DNA of 64,000 nucleotides from Papaver somniferum (GCF_003573695.1 NC_039368.1:84272374-84336373); one strand, 5' to 3'; numbered from the stretch's first letter, positions 21,115-33,558 are shown. Numbers and translations are program-made. The notes: generated by a model from the sequence alone, not told the origin.

Positions 21115-23869
21115 ATTAGTAAACAACAGACCTTTTTTCTTCTTTTGACTTTTCTTTCTTCGTCCACCTTTTCTTTACTCGGCTGTATTCCTGCTATCAC
21201 AGTCTCGCTCTTCTTTCTTCCTCCGATCGGACAACTGTTTCTCTAAAACCTATAATTAATTGACGAGGGTCAATCAATAATGATTTGAATCATTAGGAAA
21301 GAGAGCTAGCTTAGGAACCATCGTTAAAGAGCAAAGAAAAGTCGTTCAATGGAATTTTTAAAAATAAGATATCAGGTTGAAAGTGGGGATCGAGTGTGTG
21401 TTAAGAAAAACATACTCGATCCAACAAGTGTGATCAGATGTAATAAAATTGAGTTCTGTTTTTTTTTTAGCGTTATGTTAAATAAGTTAAGTTGAGATTG
21501 ATCCAATTCGTTGCATTTGATGGGAATTTTTCAGAATAGGTTAGCTCAGAATCATTGGTATTGAGAATAAATTGATGCTAACTGGAAGAAAAAAATGACG
21601 AAACAATTGATCCTTTCTTCTTCAGCCTTTTCACTGTTTTTCTTTCGAATCCAATTTCTTAAAATCGATATAATTCAATGGATGATTTGATGAACTTTAA
21701 ACATGAAATGTGTTTTTTTGATTATGATGGATGGATATTGATAAAAAATTTAGTTGATTAACTCAAATTTCATCAAAATTTCGTGAAATTGGAAAAAGAG
21801 AAAAACTAATTTTAATTTTGCTGCACAAACATTGTGACAGACAGATTAACATTTTCTCATCCTATAGAAGGCCTCCCTTTGGTCGGACGATTTGATATCC
21901 CATTCTGCAGAGATTAAAGATCTCCATGTATTGTTTGAAGCTGAAACTCGAATGCACTTTCGGCTGCTGTAAAAGAGGTGGAAATTTTGTTGAATCTAGT
22001 TGATTGTGATGAATGCCAAAAGATACCCTATTCCAACACCTCCTACCATAACGGTTTTAGAGTGAAAAAATTCATGGCTAAAGATCTATTGTCACGATGT
22101 TCAAGTGTAGCCTAAGATACTTTTTGTGCTAGTGATTTATTATTAGGAAAAATGTTGGCAAGTGTGAGATAGTGTGAGTACAGCCATGTGAAGGGATCCT
22201 CCCTCTATAAGTATTACAAAAAAAAAAAAAAAAAACAATCCAAAAAATCATGAAAACCTTGTTAGAATTTTCGAGTTTTGTATTATCTTAATGTTTTTTA
22301 TCATGTACACTGAAACTAAGTTAAATACAGGAAAGATGTTTCATATATTAAAAACACAACTTCTTATGATATGAATTTTCTGTTTTGCATATAAACATTC
22401 CAAAATGAATTTATTTCAACATATAACTGTGCTGGTATAATTATTTTATCTGACATATTCAATCTTTTCTTTTTAGAATTTTTTCGAAAAGTTTAAAGAT
22501 TGTGGTATACACGATATTTTTGTTTTGAATAAATTATATTAAAAGACGCAAGTTTGAGATATTATATATTTTTAATAAGTTTGAACATCATAATCATCGT
22601 TGCTACTTACATTGTATTGTCAATCTTGATTGTGAACTTCAAAAACAAAACATGCTCCATTGGATTACTGTTTTGGATTCACCATTAGTTAATGGTTGTT
22701 TTTTTCTTTTCTCTCTACACCTAAAGGTAAGCTTAATTACCTTGAATAAAAAATATAAACAACTTTTTAGACTCTAATTTAAGTTATAACAAGTGATTTC
22801 AATTCACTTTTGCAGCTGCAATTGATTACATGCACAAAAGATGACTCTCCATCTTCTCCTACTAAAGAGATATTTTATAAATTTTGGGAGACCTATTATT
22901 TTGAACCACAGAGAGATTGGATTGGTAAAACACATTCACCGTAACGTCAAGTTTGGATTAAGCTTTGGTGGAGACACTTTTAAGGAAAATGTAGACGTGC
23001 ATTTCACACCTAAATCCGTATGCTCGTAGGTTAATAATGTTGTTCAGTCACTTGCAAAACTAATTATTGAGTACCATACAAACGGTATAGATATATATAT
23101 ATATATTGAACATTTTAGTGTAGATATAGTGACATTTACCGAATGCATTGGAGAATTATAACTCTAAAGAAAAATAAGATAATTTCATTTGCATCAATTG
23201 CACCCTATGAAGGGTTCCAAGGTCAGTACTTAGCATTATGGAAGAAATACGGGCACACAATATATTATGTTAACTCTTAATTTTATGCTTATGAGAAATG
23301 GATCAGCGTTTTTTCAAGTTTTTCGACGAACAACCCTCTAATTATGCAGGCACTCACATACTATTAAGTTTTGATACCGCCGGTGATGGAGGGTTACGGC
23401 ATATCGATGGATTATTTGAAGCTTTTAATGAAATTATGAGCAAACAGAAACTTGGACGTATTTTTTGTGTGGTGCGCTGATGAATCTCACAAATTTGGGT
23501 TTCGGAATGAGAAATCCCAAGAATTCTTAATTTCATATACTCTAAACTGATGACATTTCTTTCGTGTATGATATCACTATCCAAAATATTTATAGTTTAA
23601 ATATTGTATCACATAGTCTAAACATATACATGCAATGTACATGTTCACCTTCTATAATGATTCCGGTCACCGATGTCAGGTCGGAAGAATTTACTGAGCT
23701 AACAAGATTGTTTTACACCATCTTCTAATTTATAAGAACAAACGAAAAATTTTTATTTGAATTGTTGAAAGAATACATATACACCAATTCCATTATTAGA
23801 AGTTTTTGAATGGTTAAATATGGGTGATTCTAATAATCTACTTTTTCATAATTCTCTAAAAGAAAAGAC
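21115..23869. other. Unassigned AT-rich region with two gene-like scraps
   Basis: No complete gene. At 22815-22930 one frame reads IFYKFWETYYFEPQRDWIGK before a stop. At 23298-23480 a 60-residue frame reads RFFKFFDEQPSNYAGTHILL onwards. Both look more protein-like than the surroundings but I do not recognise them. There is an A17-19 run near 22220 and a TA microsatellite at about 23090-23106. Confidence 0.35.
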
Positions 23870-24560
23870 AGTATTTTGACTCTCACTTCTCACAGTAATG
23901 TTGTTTTAAATGATGATAAGGATATTAGTAAAGGTTTTATTGATTTCTTTTAAAAATTGTATGATGTGGAAGGTTACATTGAGAATAATGAGAGTGTTAT
24001 TGAGAAACTGGATTTCGATAGGATCGATAATGAAGATTCATGTGAGGAGTTGACTAAGGCTGTAACCAAAGATGAAGTGATAGAGGCTCTTGCTTCTATT
24101 GGATCAGGAAAATCTCTTGGAACTGATGGGTTAACTACTCGCTTTTTAAAATTTTGTTGGCCAGTGATAGGAGATGACTTTGTCACTGATAAGAGATGAC
24201 TTTGTCGCTGCAGTTTAAAATGCATTTCTCAAGACCAAATTATTGAAGGAAATCAATAGTACATTTATTATCTTGGTAGCCAAAACGTAATTATCCTGGT
24301 ATCCAAAGAGGAAAATCCTGGTGGAGTTATTGACTATATATCTACTGCATGTTGTAATGTAATCTACAAGTGTGTATCTATTAGTGCATCTAATCTTAGA
24401 CATATCTGGGACTTAGTACCCGGTAAAATTTATATTTGGACTGATTGACTATATAAAAATTTGTATAAGAATAACGATTTCATGTCAATCTATACTCCAC
24501 AATATGCTTTTTGGAGTTGGAAAAAAATTTCAAAACAGGAAAGTGTTTTAAATGATTTGA
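23870..24560 (+). pseudogene. LINE (L1-type) reverse transcriptase fragment
   Basis: The 80-residue open frame at 23957-24199 contains TKDEVIEALASIGSGKSLGTDGLT and FLKFCWPVIGDDFV. These correspond to the plant LINE RT N-terminal block (usually ...KSPGPDGF...W..I..D). Further broken frames continue with LLKEINSTFIILVAK and CNVIYK, the next RT block, to about 24400. After a deletion of the catalytic core, KKISKQESVL-like sequence near 24510-24550 resembles the C-terminal zf-RVT region. No endonuclease domain, no full ORF. A dead 5'-truncated, internally deleted copy. Confidence 0.75.
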
Positions 24561-25260
24561 CTATTACTATTTTGAATATAACCTCTATATAGATAATCTT
24601 GGTTCCTTACAGTTTCACATATTATACCTTGTTGAGGTGCTCGCGTGATCTCTTGTACAAAGCTTAGTTAGCAATGATCTCTTATCCGCAGCCTAGTTAG
24701 TAATTTGTAGGGACATAAATATCCTTTTGGGACCATACATATAGAAAAAAACCCTAGAAAATATCTTATTTTTCAGATTTACTTTCTCTCTCATCTTCAT
24801 TTTCAGATCTAGTTTCTCTCTTCTCTTTTTTTTCTTCTTTTCTACCTGCTGCTGTAACAATGGCGTCTTCACGAGCACCTATTTTTTTTCTCTTTTTCTT
24901 CTTGTTGATGTAACAATGGCGATTCGAAGTTGAAAATCTAGATCTGTGATTTTGATATGTAGATTCGGTAGTTGTAAACGATGAATACGATGCTGCTGCT
25001 ACTATTGAATACGTTGTTGTTGCTCATGTTGGTGATGATGAATACGATTACGATGAACTCATGTTGCTGCTTTTGGAGGCGATGATGTTTTTTTTGCTGA
25101 TGTTTTTTGATGCTGCTGTTGAAGATGAACCCGTGGTGAAGATGAACCCGTGGTGAAGATCATGTGTTTGTTGCTGCTATTGATGAAAATGAATGGGTGA
25201 TTTTTATGGATTTTTTTTGTGTGTTCATGTCAAGAATGAACTTTGTTTTAGATCTTGAAT
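24561..25260. other. No gene recognised
   Basis: T/C-rich tracts (24775-24900) and GATGAT/GCTGCT-rich simple sequence (24960-25200). ATGs are quickly closed by stops. Confidence 0.45.
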
Positions 25261-25785
25261 TGTTAGCTGTTCATCTTAAATAATGAACCCAATTCTAGGT
25301 TTGAGTTATTTATTTTTTGATAGGTGTTCATTTTGTCGAATGAACTCTGTTTTCTTATAGGTTCTGTCAGGTATTCATTTGAATAATGAACTTTGTTTCC
25401 ATATAGGTTTTATCAAATGTTCATTTGAAAGAATGAATTCTGTTTTTTGTCATAATAACAAAGTTTTGTGTTGTGTTAATTTTACAAAATGAACTCTGTT
25501 TTTCATATGTGATTTAGTTTGGTTTTATTAGGTGTTCATTTGAAGAATGAACTCCGGAGTTCATCAGACAGAATGAACGGCTACAAAAAATAAGTAAACA
25601 AAATTTTTGTTGTTTTATTAGGTGTTCATTTGAAGGAATGAACTCCGGAGCTCATCAGACAGAATGAACTGCTATAGAAAATAAGTAAACAATATTTTTT
25701 AGGTTTTATTAGGTGTTCATTTGAAGGAATGAACTCCGGAATTCATCAGACAGAATGAACTTCTACAAAAATAAGTAGGAATTAA
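25261..25785. repeat. GTTCATT...AATGAAC tandem repeat block
   Basis: Degenerate ~60-70-bp units (25261-25520), each with GTTCATT facing AATGAAC, followed by three ordered ~90-bp units starting at 25521, 25611 and 25702 that share GAATGAACTCCGGA and CATCAGACAGAATGAAC. Confidence 0.8.
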
Positions 25786-25805
25786 CACGGAAGGTACTTT
25801 GATCC

Positions 25806-26107
25806 TGTTAGAGTATTGCACGGTCGAACTCGCATGGGTTGCTATCTCAAGCATGTTTTTCAATGTTAGTGATCAAAACTATAAGTCTTGATTTCTAGTC
25901 TACTATATCTAAGTCTCGGATTAGGATAGAAAGTGTAGTTGAGCTCAAGGACTTCATGGCGATTCATCATACAAGAAGAAGAACTACTCAAGAAACCGGT
26001 GGAACTTCTCGACAAAAAGGTATGTGAAGACTTGAACTTATCTGTCACTCAAAAGTCTATCTACTCTATCTCCTACTTCTTGAGACAAAAAATCGTATGC
26101 TATATAT
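25806..26107 (+). repeat. Copia LTR head fragment
   Basis: Starts TGTTAGAGTATTGCACGG and matches the first ~300 bp of the LTR at 26569, then jumps into internal 3' sequence. Confidence 0.8.
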
Positions 26108-26568
26108 AGTTCACACTACAAATATGTACCTTTCCCAATTTTATTGACAAAAATGGGAGAATTAATATGTAGTTCACACTACAAATACATATGGTTTTCG
26201 GATCATTGTGTAAGGGGGAGTGGTTTCCATGTGAGATGGAGTATTGACTAAGGGGGGGTGATACACATCACCATAGTATTATTGTTGAAGTTGTGATACA
26301 ATTGGACTTTGACACTGTGTAATAATACTATGACATTGTATAACAATGATTGAGACCGATGCTTTCTCATTGTTATAACTACGGATCTTCAACAACGGTG
26401 ATGCTAAACTTACAACCTTTGGGATCATTGGAGTACTTGGAAGTGACGAAGATTTCGAGGAATGTTGAAGATTAGACATGTGGAATAGGAGATGCTAAAG
26501 TTTCTTTATCTTTTTTGTATTCCATATGTATTGATAGTTTTGTCACTAAAATTGATAAAGGGGGAGAT

Positions 26569-28990
26569 TGTTAGAGCATTGCTCGGTCGAACTCGCATGC
26601 GTTGCTATCTCAAGCATGTTTGTTAATTTTAGTGATCAAAACTATAAGTATTGATTTCTAGTCTACTATATCTAAGTCTTGGATTAGGATAGAAAGTGTA
26701 GTTGAGATCAAGGACTTCATGGCGATTCATCATACAAGAAGAAGAACTACTCAAGGAACCAGTAGAATTTCTCGACAAAAAGGTATGTGAAGACTTGAAC
26801 TTATCTGTCACTCAAAAGTCTATCTACTCTATCTCCTACTTCTTGAGACAAAAGTCGTATGCTATATATATACTTAGATTATACACATTTGGTATTTCGA
26901 GCCGAGTATACCTCGCCTATTTATATCTCGAAATATGTGTTGGTAAGTGTTTCTCTTCGACCATGTTTATCTTTACCTAGTGACGAAAGTCATGCTATGT
27001 TTCAATCACTTTGAAAATTGCTTTAACGAGAAATGGTGTAACAACTGTATAAAGTCCTCTAAGAATGTTTCAATGGTTGGAATGAGAGTTTAGATTACAT
27101 AACCAATGATGGACATAAGTATTTTTGTGGAAACACATATGTGCATAAGTCATATCCCTTGAACCAAAGTTTGCGAACTTTGTTGATCAAGAGAAACCGG
27201 AAGAATGGCTTGATGCCAAGTCCGCGAACTCAGTTCGAGAACTGCCGAACTTCTCATCCCGAGAAATTCTGCTGGAGTTGACAAACTATTTGCGTGAGTA
27301 CCATTCCGCGAACCGGCGGAAAGTCTTTGCCGAGATTTTCTGCTGGAGTTTGTAAACTATGCCCGGTTGCTTAAGTCCGCGAACCTAGTGTGCGAACTTA
27401 AGAGGGTTATATATCTGAAGATGATTTCTGAACTTAAACTTATAAAGACTAAGGAATGAAATTTGCAAACCGTGCTATAAAGTTCATGAACCGATTCGAG
27501 TGAATCAAATCATCTTTGCTTCAATTGCGTCTTGTGTAGTATATAAGATTTCCTTGCAATTGAACAAATCTCTAACTGGTTCATTTGAGTCATTTGAACT
27601 AGTTCTGGTGAAGAAGAATATGGTTGGTATGAAATGCTCATATGGCTAACCTTTTGGTTAACTATTGTTGAACCAACAATGTACACGTTTGGATACGGTT
27701 AACAAACCTAGAAGCGTGCATTTCATTTGTGTATAACAAGCTAAGTTTTCGATCTAACGATTGAGAAATATTAGCTTGAATCTAAATCAGGTTTTCATTT
27801 AACGGGGGATATTGTTTGCTTTGTGACCAAGGAGAAACCCTGATTTGAAAGACTATATAAGGGGACATCTAGCAACTCTGCAAAACTAATCCCCACACCT
27901 CACATGTGATACTAGTTTGCGTGCTAGAGTTGTTTCTCCTTTAACCTTTGGTTTTCTTCTTCTAAAACCAGGTTAACGACTTAAAGACTTCATTGGGATT
28001 GTGAAGCCAGACCGATACTAATTTTACCGTAGTTGTGTGATCTGATCTTGCATCTTCTATCGTACGAGTACAATCATATTGATTGGCTTAATATTGATAT
28101 CTCCGATAGGCAAGATATAAAAAGTAATCAAAAACATCTTCGTCTCACTGTTTGTGATTCCGCAACATCTTATTTCGCTACCATACGATTAAGATTGTTG
28201 TGAGGTGATTGATTTATATAGGTTGTTCTTCGGGAATATAAGACCGGATTATCAATTGGTTCATGTTCACCTTGATTATTATCAAAATATGGAACAAAAC
28301 CTTTTAGTGTTTATCTGTGGGAGACAGATTGATCCTTTGATAGACTTGTCTGTGTGAGACAGATTTATTTATTGTCAAAGCCTGCGATTTTGGATCGTAA
28401 CAACTCTTAGTTGTGGGTGAGATTAGCTAAGGGAATCAAGTGCGCAGTATCCTGCTGGGATCAGAGGCGTAGGGAGTACAACTTTACCTTGGATCAGTGG
28501 GAGACTGATTGGGGTTCAACTACAGTCCAGTCCGAAGTTAGCTTGGACTAGGCTAGTGTCTGTAGCGGCTTAATACAGTGTGTGTTCAATATGGACTAGG
28601 TCCCGGGGTTTTTCTGTATTTGCGGTTTCCTCGTTAACAAAATTTCTGGTGTCTGTGTTATTTTTATTTCCGCATTATATTTATTTATATAATTGAAATA
28701 ATACATGTTATGCGTTTGAATCAATCAATTGGAAATACGACCTTCGGTTGTTGATTGATATTGATTGATCCTTGGATATTGGTCTCTGGTACCGTCCAAG
28801 TTATTCCTTGTATTTGATTAGAACTCGCAGTTCTTCCTTGAGTAAATCAAATCAAGAAGAGAGATATAAACTCGTTGATATACTTTTAATTGATTGAGTC
28901 TTGTTGATTCTCTTAAAAGTATATTCGAGTTTGTCCATACAGATTGCTAAGCGAAATATTGGGTGGTGTTGTTAGACCCCCGCTTTTTCA
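26569..28990 (+). repeat. Copia LTR (2422 bp), full length
   Basis: TGTTAGAGCATTGCTCGG...CCGCTTTTTCA. PPT directly before it, tRNA-Met-type PBS directly after. Long LTRs with this PBS suit the Maximus/SIRE side of Copia, which is inference. Confidence 0.85.
27854..27860 (+). promoter_or_regulatory. TATA box of Copia LTR
   Basis: TATATAA in GACTATATAAGGGGAC. The same motif is at 38819-38825. Confidence 0.6.
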
Positions 28991-29005
28991 ATTGGTATCA
29001 GAGCA
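28991..29005 (+). other. Copia primer-binding site
   Basis: ATTGGTATCAGAGCA, the classic initiator tRNA-Met complement of plant Copia elements. Confidence 0.9.
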
Positions 29006-29110
29006 AGTAAACATGTTAAAGACCTTATAAGTCTGTGTTTGTAGTGATCTGATTATGGACGAGTCTATCTCTAATAATGTACCAGTTCAGAAATTACCAG
29101 ATGATTCTAA

Positions 29111-29660
29111 ATGACTAATCCATGGTCCCCAAAAAATCGTTCCAAAAAAAACCTTGTCCTTAAGGATGAAGATCAGAGCCGACTATTTTTTGTATGATAG
29201 CCCATAGAACTGGTGCACAACTTTCTTGTTTACTTTGACTGTTGGTGTCTCATCATATTGTTGGGCCTTGCAGCTCCACCTGTCGTGTAAGGTTCCCTCT
29301 AATCTCATAAAGTAAGCCAACTTCATAGAGTGTTTTAGTAATATTTGGACCTCCATTATCTGCCAACCCTGTTATAAGGGCTGAAGGAATTATCAGAGAG
29401 GCTGAACCTAATAGGACAAAAAGGGTCATTACATGGTAATTTCAAATCCTCATTATATAAAAAAACTGAAAGTGACTAATTAATCGTTACATAGTTTAGT
29501 GTTGATAATCTAGTTTAATGTTAATGATTAAGTTTCACTTATATTAACTCTAAATCAAAACAAAATCATATTTTAGAAAGAACAAAAAAATTTAGAGGAG
29601 AAGAAAAGAAAAACTTTTGTGATATTTGTGAAACCCTAGATTTTGATTCACTCAACCAAA
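29111..29660. other. No gene recognised
   Basis: On the minus strand, 29270-29400 reads a short protein-like stretch (DNGGPNITKTLYEVGLLYEI) that I cannot place. The rest is AT-rich. Confidence 0.4.
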
Positions 29661-29929
29661 ATGAGTGGTTACAGTGACAAATTTGAGATGGGTGAATCTC
29701 TATATGCCTCTTGATTGAGATCTGGATGTGGAGTATTTGTTAGATGGTAGAGATGTTTTAACCCAAAGTGAAGGTCAATCTCAATCAATTGAAGAAATTA
29801 ACCAACAAAGTCAAGAACCAATGCCTGAAAATAACCAGGTATACTTCTAAATTAGTCCCAATTAACTTTTTTTTGCTCAAAATTATCTAAAGTACGTAAA
29901 AATTCAATTTTTTTACATTTTCAGAGCTA

Positions 29930-30430
29930 ATTATGGTTGGAAGTTTGCTCGTAACCAACCGTAAATCCTAGTTACGGTTCGTAAAAGATGAACTACCAAC
30001 CGTAACTGGTTAAATTTGGGGAAAACCCAATCGTAATACCAGTTACGGTTGGTAATGAATTGCTAGAGACGAACCGTAACTCAGTTACGGTTGTTTATGT
30101 CGTTAAGTTGTTACGAACGGTAACATATCATGTGTGTGGCAATATTTACTTCACTATCTACGTTTGGTAATCTGGAAATCGCTACCAAGCGTAACTTGTT
30201 TTACGGTTCATTTTTTATTTTAGTTTCCAACCGCAAATGACTGTGTATGTTTTCAAATTATTGCTACAGTCGGAAATGTGTAATTACGATATGTTTGATG
30301 TATTTACGGTTTGTAAGTAGAGGATCGAGACCAACCGTAGGTTATTTACGGTTCATATTGGATTATAGTCTTGAACCGTAACCTATGTAAGGTTTATTTA
30401 TCCGCTTTCGTAACCAACCGTAACTCCATA
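29930..30430. repeat. AACCGTAA / TTACGGTT motif cluster in MULE intron
   Basis: More than a dozen AACCGTAA or TTACGGTT motifs, often as facing pairs such as AACCGTAACTCAGTTACGGTT-like palindromes, spaced 20-60 bp. Confidence 0.75.
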
Positions 30431-30497
30431 TATGTTGTCATTTTGTTGCCTCGTTTACACTAATATGGGTATATTTTTGTCCAAGTCATGGATGTAC

Positions 30498-30575
30498 CTC
30501 CCCTAATGGATGAACAACCTTTAGCAAATGAAGTTCTCACCGAAGATTCTAGCTTTCACTATTTAACCGAGGAGA
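30498..30575 (+). repeat. 78-bp coding duplication, left unit
   Basis: Encodes PLMDEQPLANEVLTED onward. Repeated in frame at 32253-32330. Ends with GGAGA directly against the solo LTR. Confidence 0.85.
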
Positions 30576-32247
30576 TGATGTGTAGTAGAAAGTGGTAATA
30601 AAGTTCGTTTCTCAGACTTGTAGAGATTTGGTTTAAGACTTAAAAAAAGAAAAGACTAAAAATAGAGAAATATTTACACAAAATAGTCACAATATCGAGA
30701 GGTTACTGAGACTCCGGATTTCACTGTTTTTCATATTCAAGTGGTTCATAAATTAATCCTAGACAGTTATAGCTCAAACAAAATAAATACTTTATTTATT
30801 TTCCAAAGGTAGATTCCATAAAATATTATGTGTATATTATAAGCATGGCGCATCAAGAATCCCTAGGACTAAGCATGCTCGATCAAACAAAGTCACAAGT
30901 AATTAATAGAAATCTTAATTCAATTAAAATCGGTGCAAAAAGTAAATAAGGAATTAACTAAATTACCACATGGATGAAAAACATCTTCCTCTGTCGTCCA
31001 AATATTGGGGGTTTAGATCCTCATATTATTCACGTGCTCAAAATAGGTGTTCATGGCTCAAAAGTGTGAAAAACAAGAGAAAACTAATAACTCAGGCAGC
31101 TTGCAACGCTGTGACAGCGTTACAAACGGACTGTTACAGACTCTGACTGTTACAAGAAAGATGATGAACTTTTGCGAAGAAACTACACTCTAAACCTGTC
31201 AAAAAGTGACAGTCGCAATACTGGAGAAAAGATCACCACTAATTTACGACACACAGAAAGCGTCGACTGTGTGCTTCTTCTTCTTCTTCTTCTTCTTCTC
31301 TGTTGGTGATGGAACTCGTCTCTGCAACCTAGTTTTATTCTCTTCAACCACCCCCAAGGTCTCAATCTACCCCAACTACTCTATATCCTTCTTTGAACCT
31401 CCAAAATCCTTTTATATACTTCACAGGGTCATTGAATCCCGAGAACACCCATGTTTTTCTTCTTTTCCAAGTTCCGTCAAGTTTGGTTATTATTTCCTTT
31501 TTCTCTTCTCACGCGGCTTTCTGTTTGATGCAAACTCTTCTAAAAATATCAATAAATCTTGCAGAGTATATTCTCTTCCAATCTCACCACATTAATTCTT
31601 TCCAAAAATACAACAAAGATATCCCGTTATATTAAACCTCATCTGTTTTTATCCCAACTCGACAACTACTGCTCTTTTTTTCGAATCTGGATGCCTTACC
31701 TTTCCTGCTTAATCTTTACACGTCACTCCTAATCCAAATCAGAGAAAATCTCCGACCAAATCTCGCTGGAAATCCTCTCTAGAAAGTACGCAGTTCAACA
31801 TCCATTTTCCCGTGAAAGTCTCACTCTCTGTTTTGATACAACTCAATGTTCATCCTTGCTTTATCGAATCTAAAGCACTTAGAATCCCTGTTTAGCCGTT
31901 ATAGGACAATACCAATCAAAAACAGAAACCAAATCCGTCTCAAACTCTTCAAAATCCTGTCCAGAGAATATGCATGAATAACCAGATCTTCCCGCCAAAT
32001 TCAGTTCAAATGGGGAAGAACATGGATGCCCCCTAACCATCTGTGGGTACCTATAGCCATGGGGTGTAAATACCAGTAGAGTGCCCCTTATTGACTGAGG
32101 TGCCCCTTATCCAAAACTGGGGTCCAAATAGTAGGTGTCCTCTGGGTGACTTTATCAACTTTTCGAGCCGATTTTTCCAAAAACGTTTATTGCCCAAAAA
32201 TACCTACAAACACATAAAACACCATAGTACGAAATCGAGTGCCAACA
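30576..32247 (-). mobile_element. Solo LTR, relative of element 1 LTR
   Basis: 1672 bp, TGATGT...CCAACA, with a perfect 5-bp TSD GGAGA at 30571-30575 and 32248-32252. Its ends match the element 1 LTR (TTTTTCCAAAAACGTTTATT and AATACCTACAAACACATAAA near the right end; CAGACTTG near the left). It contains a CTT microsatellite at 31269-31300. No internal domain, so it was left by LTR-LTR recombination. Confidence 0.88.
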
Positions 32248-32252
32248 GGAGA

Positions 32253-32330
32253 CTCCCCTAATGGATAAACAATCTTTAGCAGATGAAGTTCTTACCGAAG
32301 ATTCTAGCTTTCACTATTTAACAGAGGATA
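32253..32330 (+). repeat. 78-bp coding duplication, right unit
   Basis: Partner of 30498-30575, with about ten differences. It begins immediately after the TSD copy. Confidence 0.85.
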
Positions 32331-33558
32331 CATGGGAGGACAAAGATGACACAAAGTAGTGGGCTAGAGAACGAGGCAAGTTGATTATGTGTATCATATT
32401 TTGTAATGGTTTCACTAATGACAATAACTTTCAAATGGTTTGCGAGTGTAGTGGAAAACATAAAAGTCACGCAAAAAAAGGTACCGTGCATGAATCAAAG
32501 ACAAAGAGGAAGAATACTACTTTCACTAAGAGACCCGATGCCCCCTTCAAGCTTCAATTTAGAATGAACGCGGCAAATCTTCAATTTAGAAGGAACACGG
32601 CAAAAGGTGGTTTTTGGAGAGAGTTGTATGCGGTAGTCATAACCACCTTATACCAGAGAGTTTGCTAACACACCCTTATGTTGGACGCCTTATTGAAGAA
32701 GAAGAAGAAGAGATGATCGTAGAGTCAATAACTCAAAATCATATGAAGCCCATTGATATCCTCGATAGCTCACTTCAAGCAAAGAAACCCACAAAATGCT
32801 TCCACTTTGGATAATATCTACAACGCAAGAACAAAATTGAAGAATAAGAAATGGGAAAAAAGAAACGAAATGCAACAATTAAGGAATTTGGGGGAGAAGC
32901 ATAATTACTCGGTTTTCCACGATGAAGATGAGAAAGGAAAAATAAAACATATTTTATTGGCTCATCCTGAGTTTATAAAGTTTGCACGATGCTCTCATCA
33001 AGTGCTTCTAATGGATTGCACATACAAAACCAACAAGTTTGAGATGCCGTTGTTGAACATTGTCGGGAAAACTTCTACCAATGCTCCTTTTAGTGTTGGT
33101 TTTTGCTTCTTGAAAAATGAGCTCGAAGAGAGTTATGTGTGGGCACTAAAACAAGTGAAGTTACTCTATGTAGAGGGATATACTCCTGTTTGAGGGTGAA
33201 AACGGTTTCTGCTGATTTCGGTAATTTCTTGTGTTGTAGGTGAGAAACGAGTCTAAACCCTAAACAATGTACTGCAAGGGAGTACTTTGATTCGAGAGAT
33301 CAATCTGTACAAATACGGCCTAAACCAAGAAATGGTCGTTCCAGACTTGCTTCGGTCACAAAGTGAAGGAGAAGGGTTGGTCTTAGGGAGGGAAGCGAAG
33401 AGAGTGTTGAGACCAGAATAGTTGATTCAGGAAGAGTAGTTGTTTGATAACTTGTATCAGAAAGTGAGACACTAGCAGGTTGGAAATCTAGCAAGTGATT
33501 TCTGAGTGTGGTGCATTCTCCTGATCAAAAAACCTCTTTGGTGGACATAGGTGAGACC

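Larger units (their letters stand above)
25806..29110 (+). mobile_element. Copia retrotransposon remnants sharing one LTR
   Basis: Order on the plus strand: LTR head fragment 25806-26107; internal 3' end 26108-26568 closing with a PPT (AAAGGGGGAGAT); full LTR 26569-28990; PBS 28991-29005; about 100 bp of internal 5' start. The middle LTR therefore acts as the 3' LTR of one copy and the 5' LTR of another. All gag and pol coding sequence is gone. Confidence 0.75.
29661..33186 (+). pseudogene. MULE/FAR1-type transposase pseudogene
   Basis: Exon 1 begins MSGYSDKFEMGES at 29661 and ends at a GT at 29839. An intron follows to about 30485, then exon 2 (MDVPPLMDEQPLANEVLTED). A solo LTR (30576-32247) interrupts it, and coding resumes with a second PLMDKQSLADEVLTED unit. 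Next comes a FAR1-like DNA-binding segment (WARERGKLIMCII, FQMVCECSGKHKSHA, TKRPDAPFKLQFRMN). From 32753 the transposase core opens: LLMDCTYKTNKFEMPLLNIV contains the first DDE Asp, followed by SYVWALKQVKLL. It stops at 33186 where Tat LTR B starts, so the second Asp and the Glu are missing. There are several stops and frame changes (TAG near 32357, frameshifts near 32630 and 32810). No terminal inverted repeats identified. Confidence 0.85.

Noticed and set aside
24693..24878. Lys/Arg-rich frame resembling a nuclear localisation region
   Set aside because: Reverse of a CT-rich simple-sequence tract; no domain.
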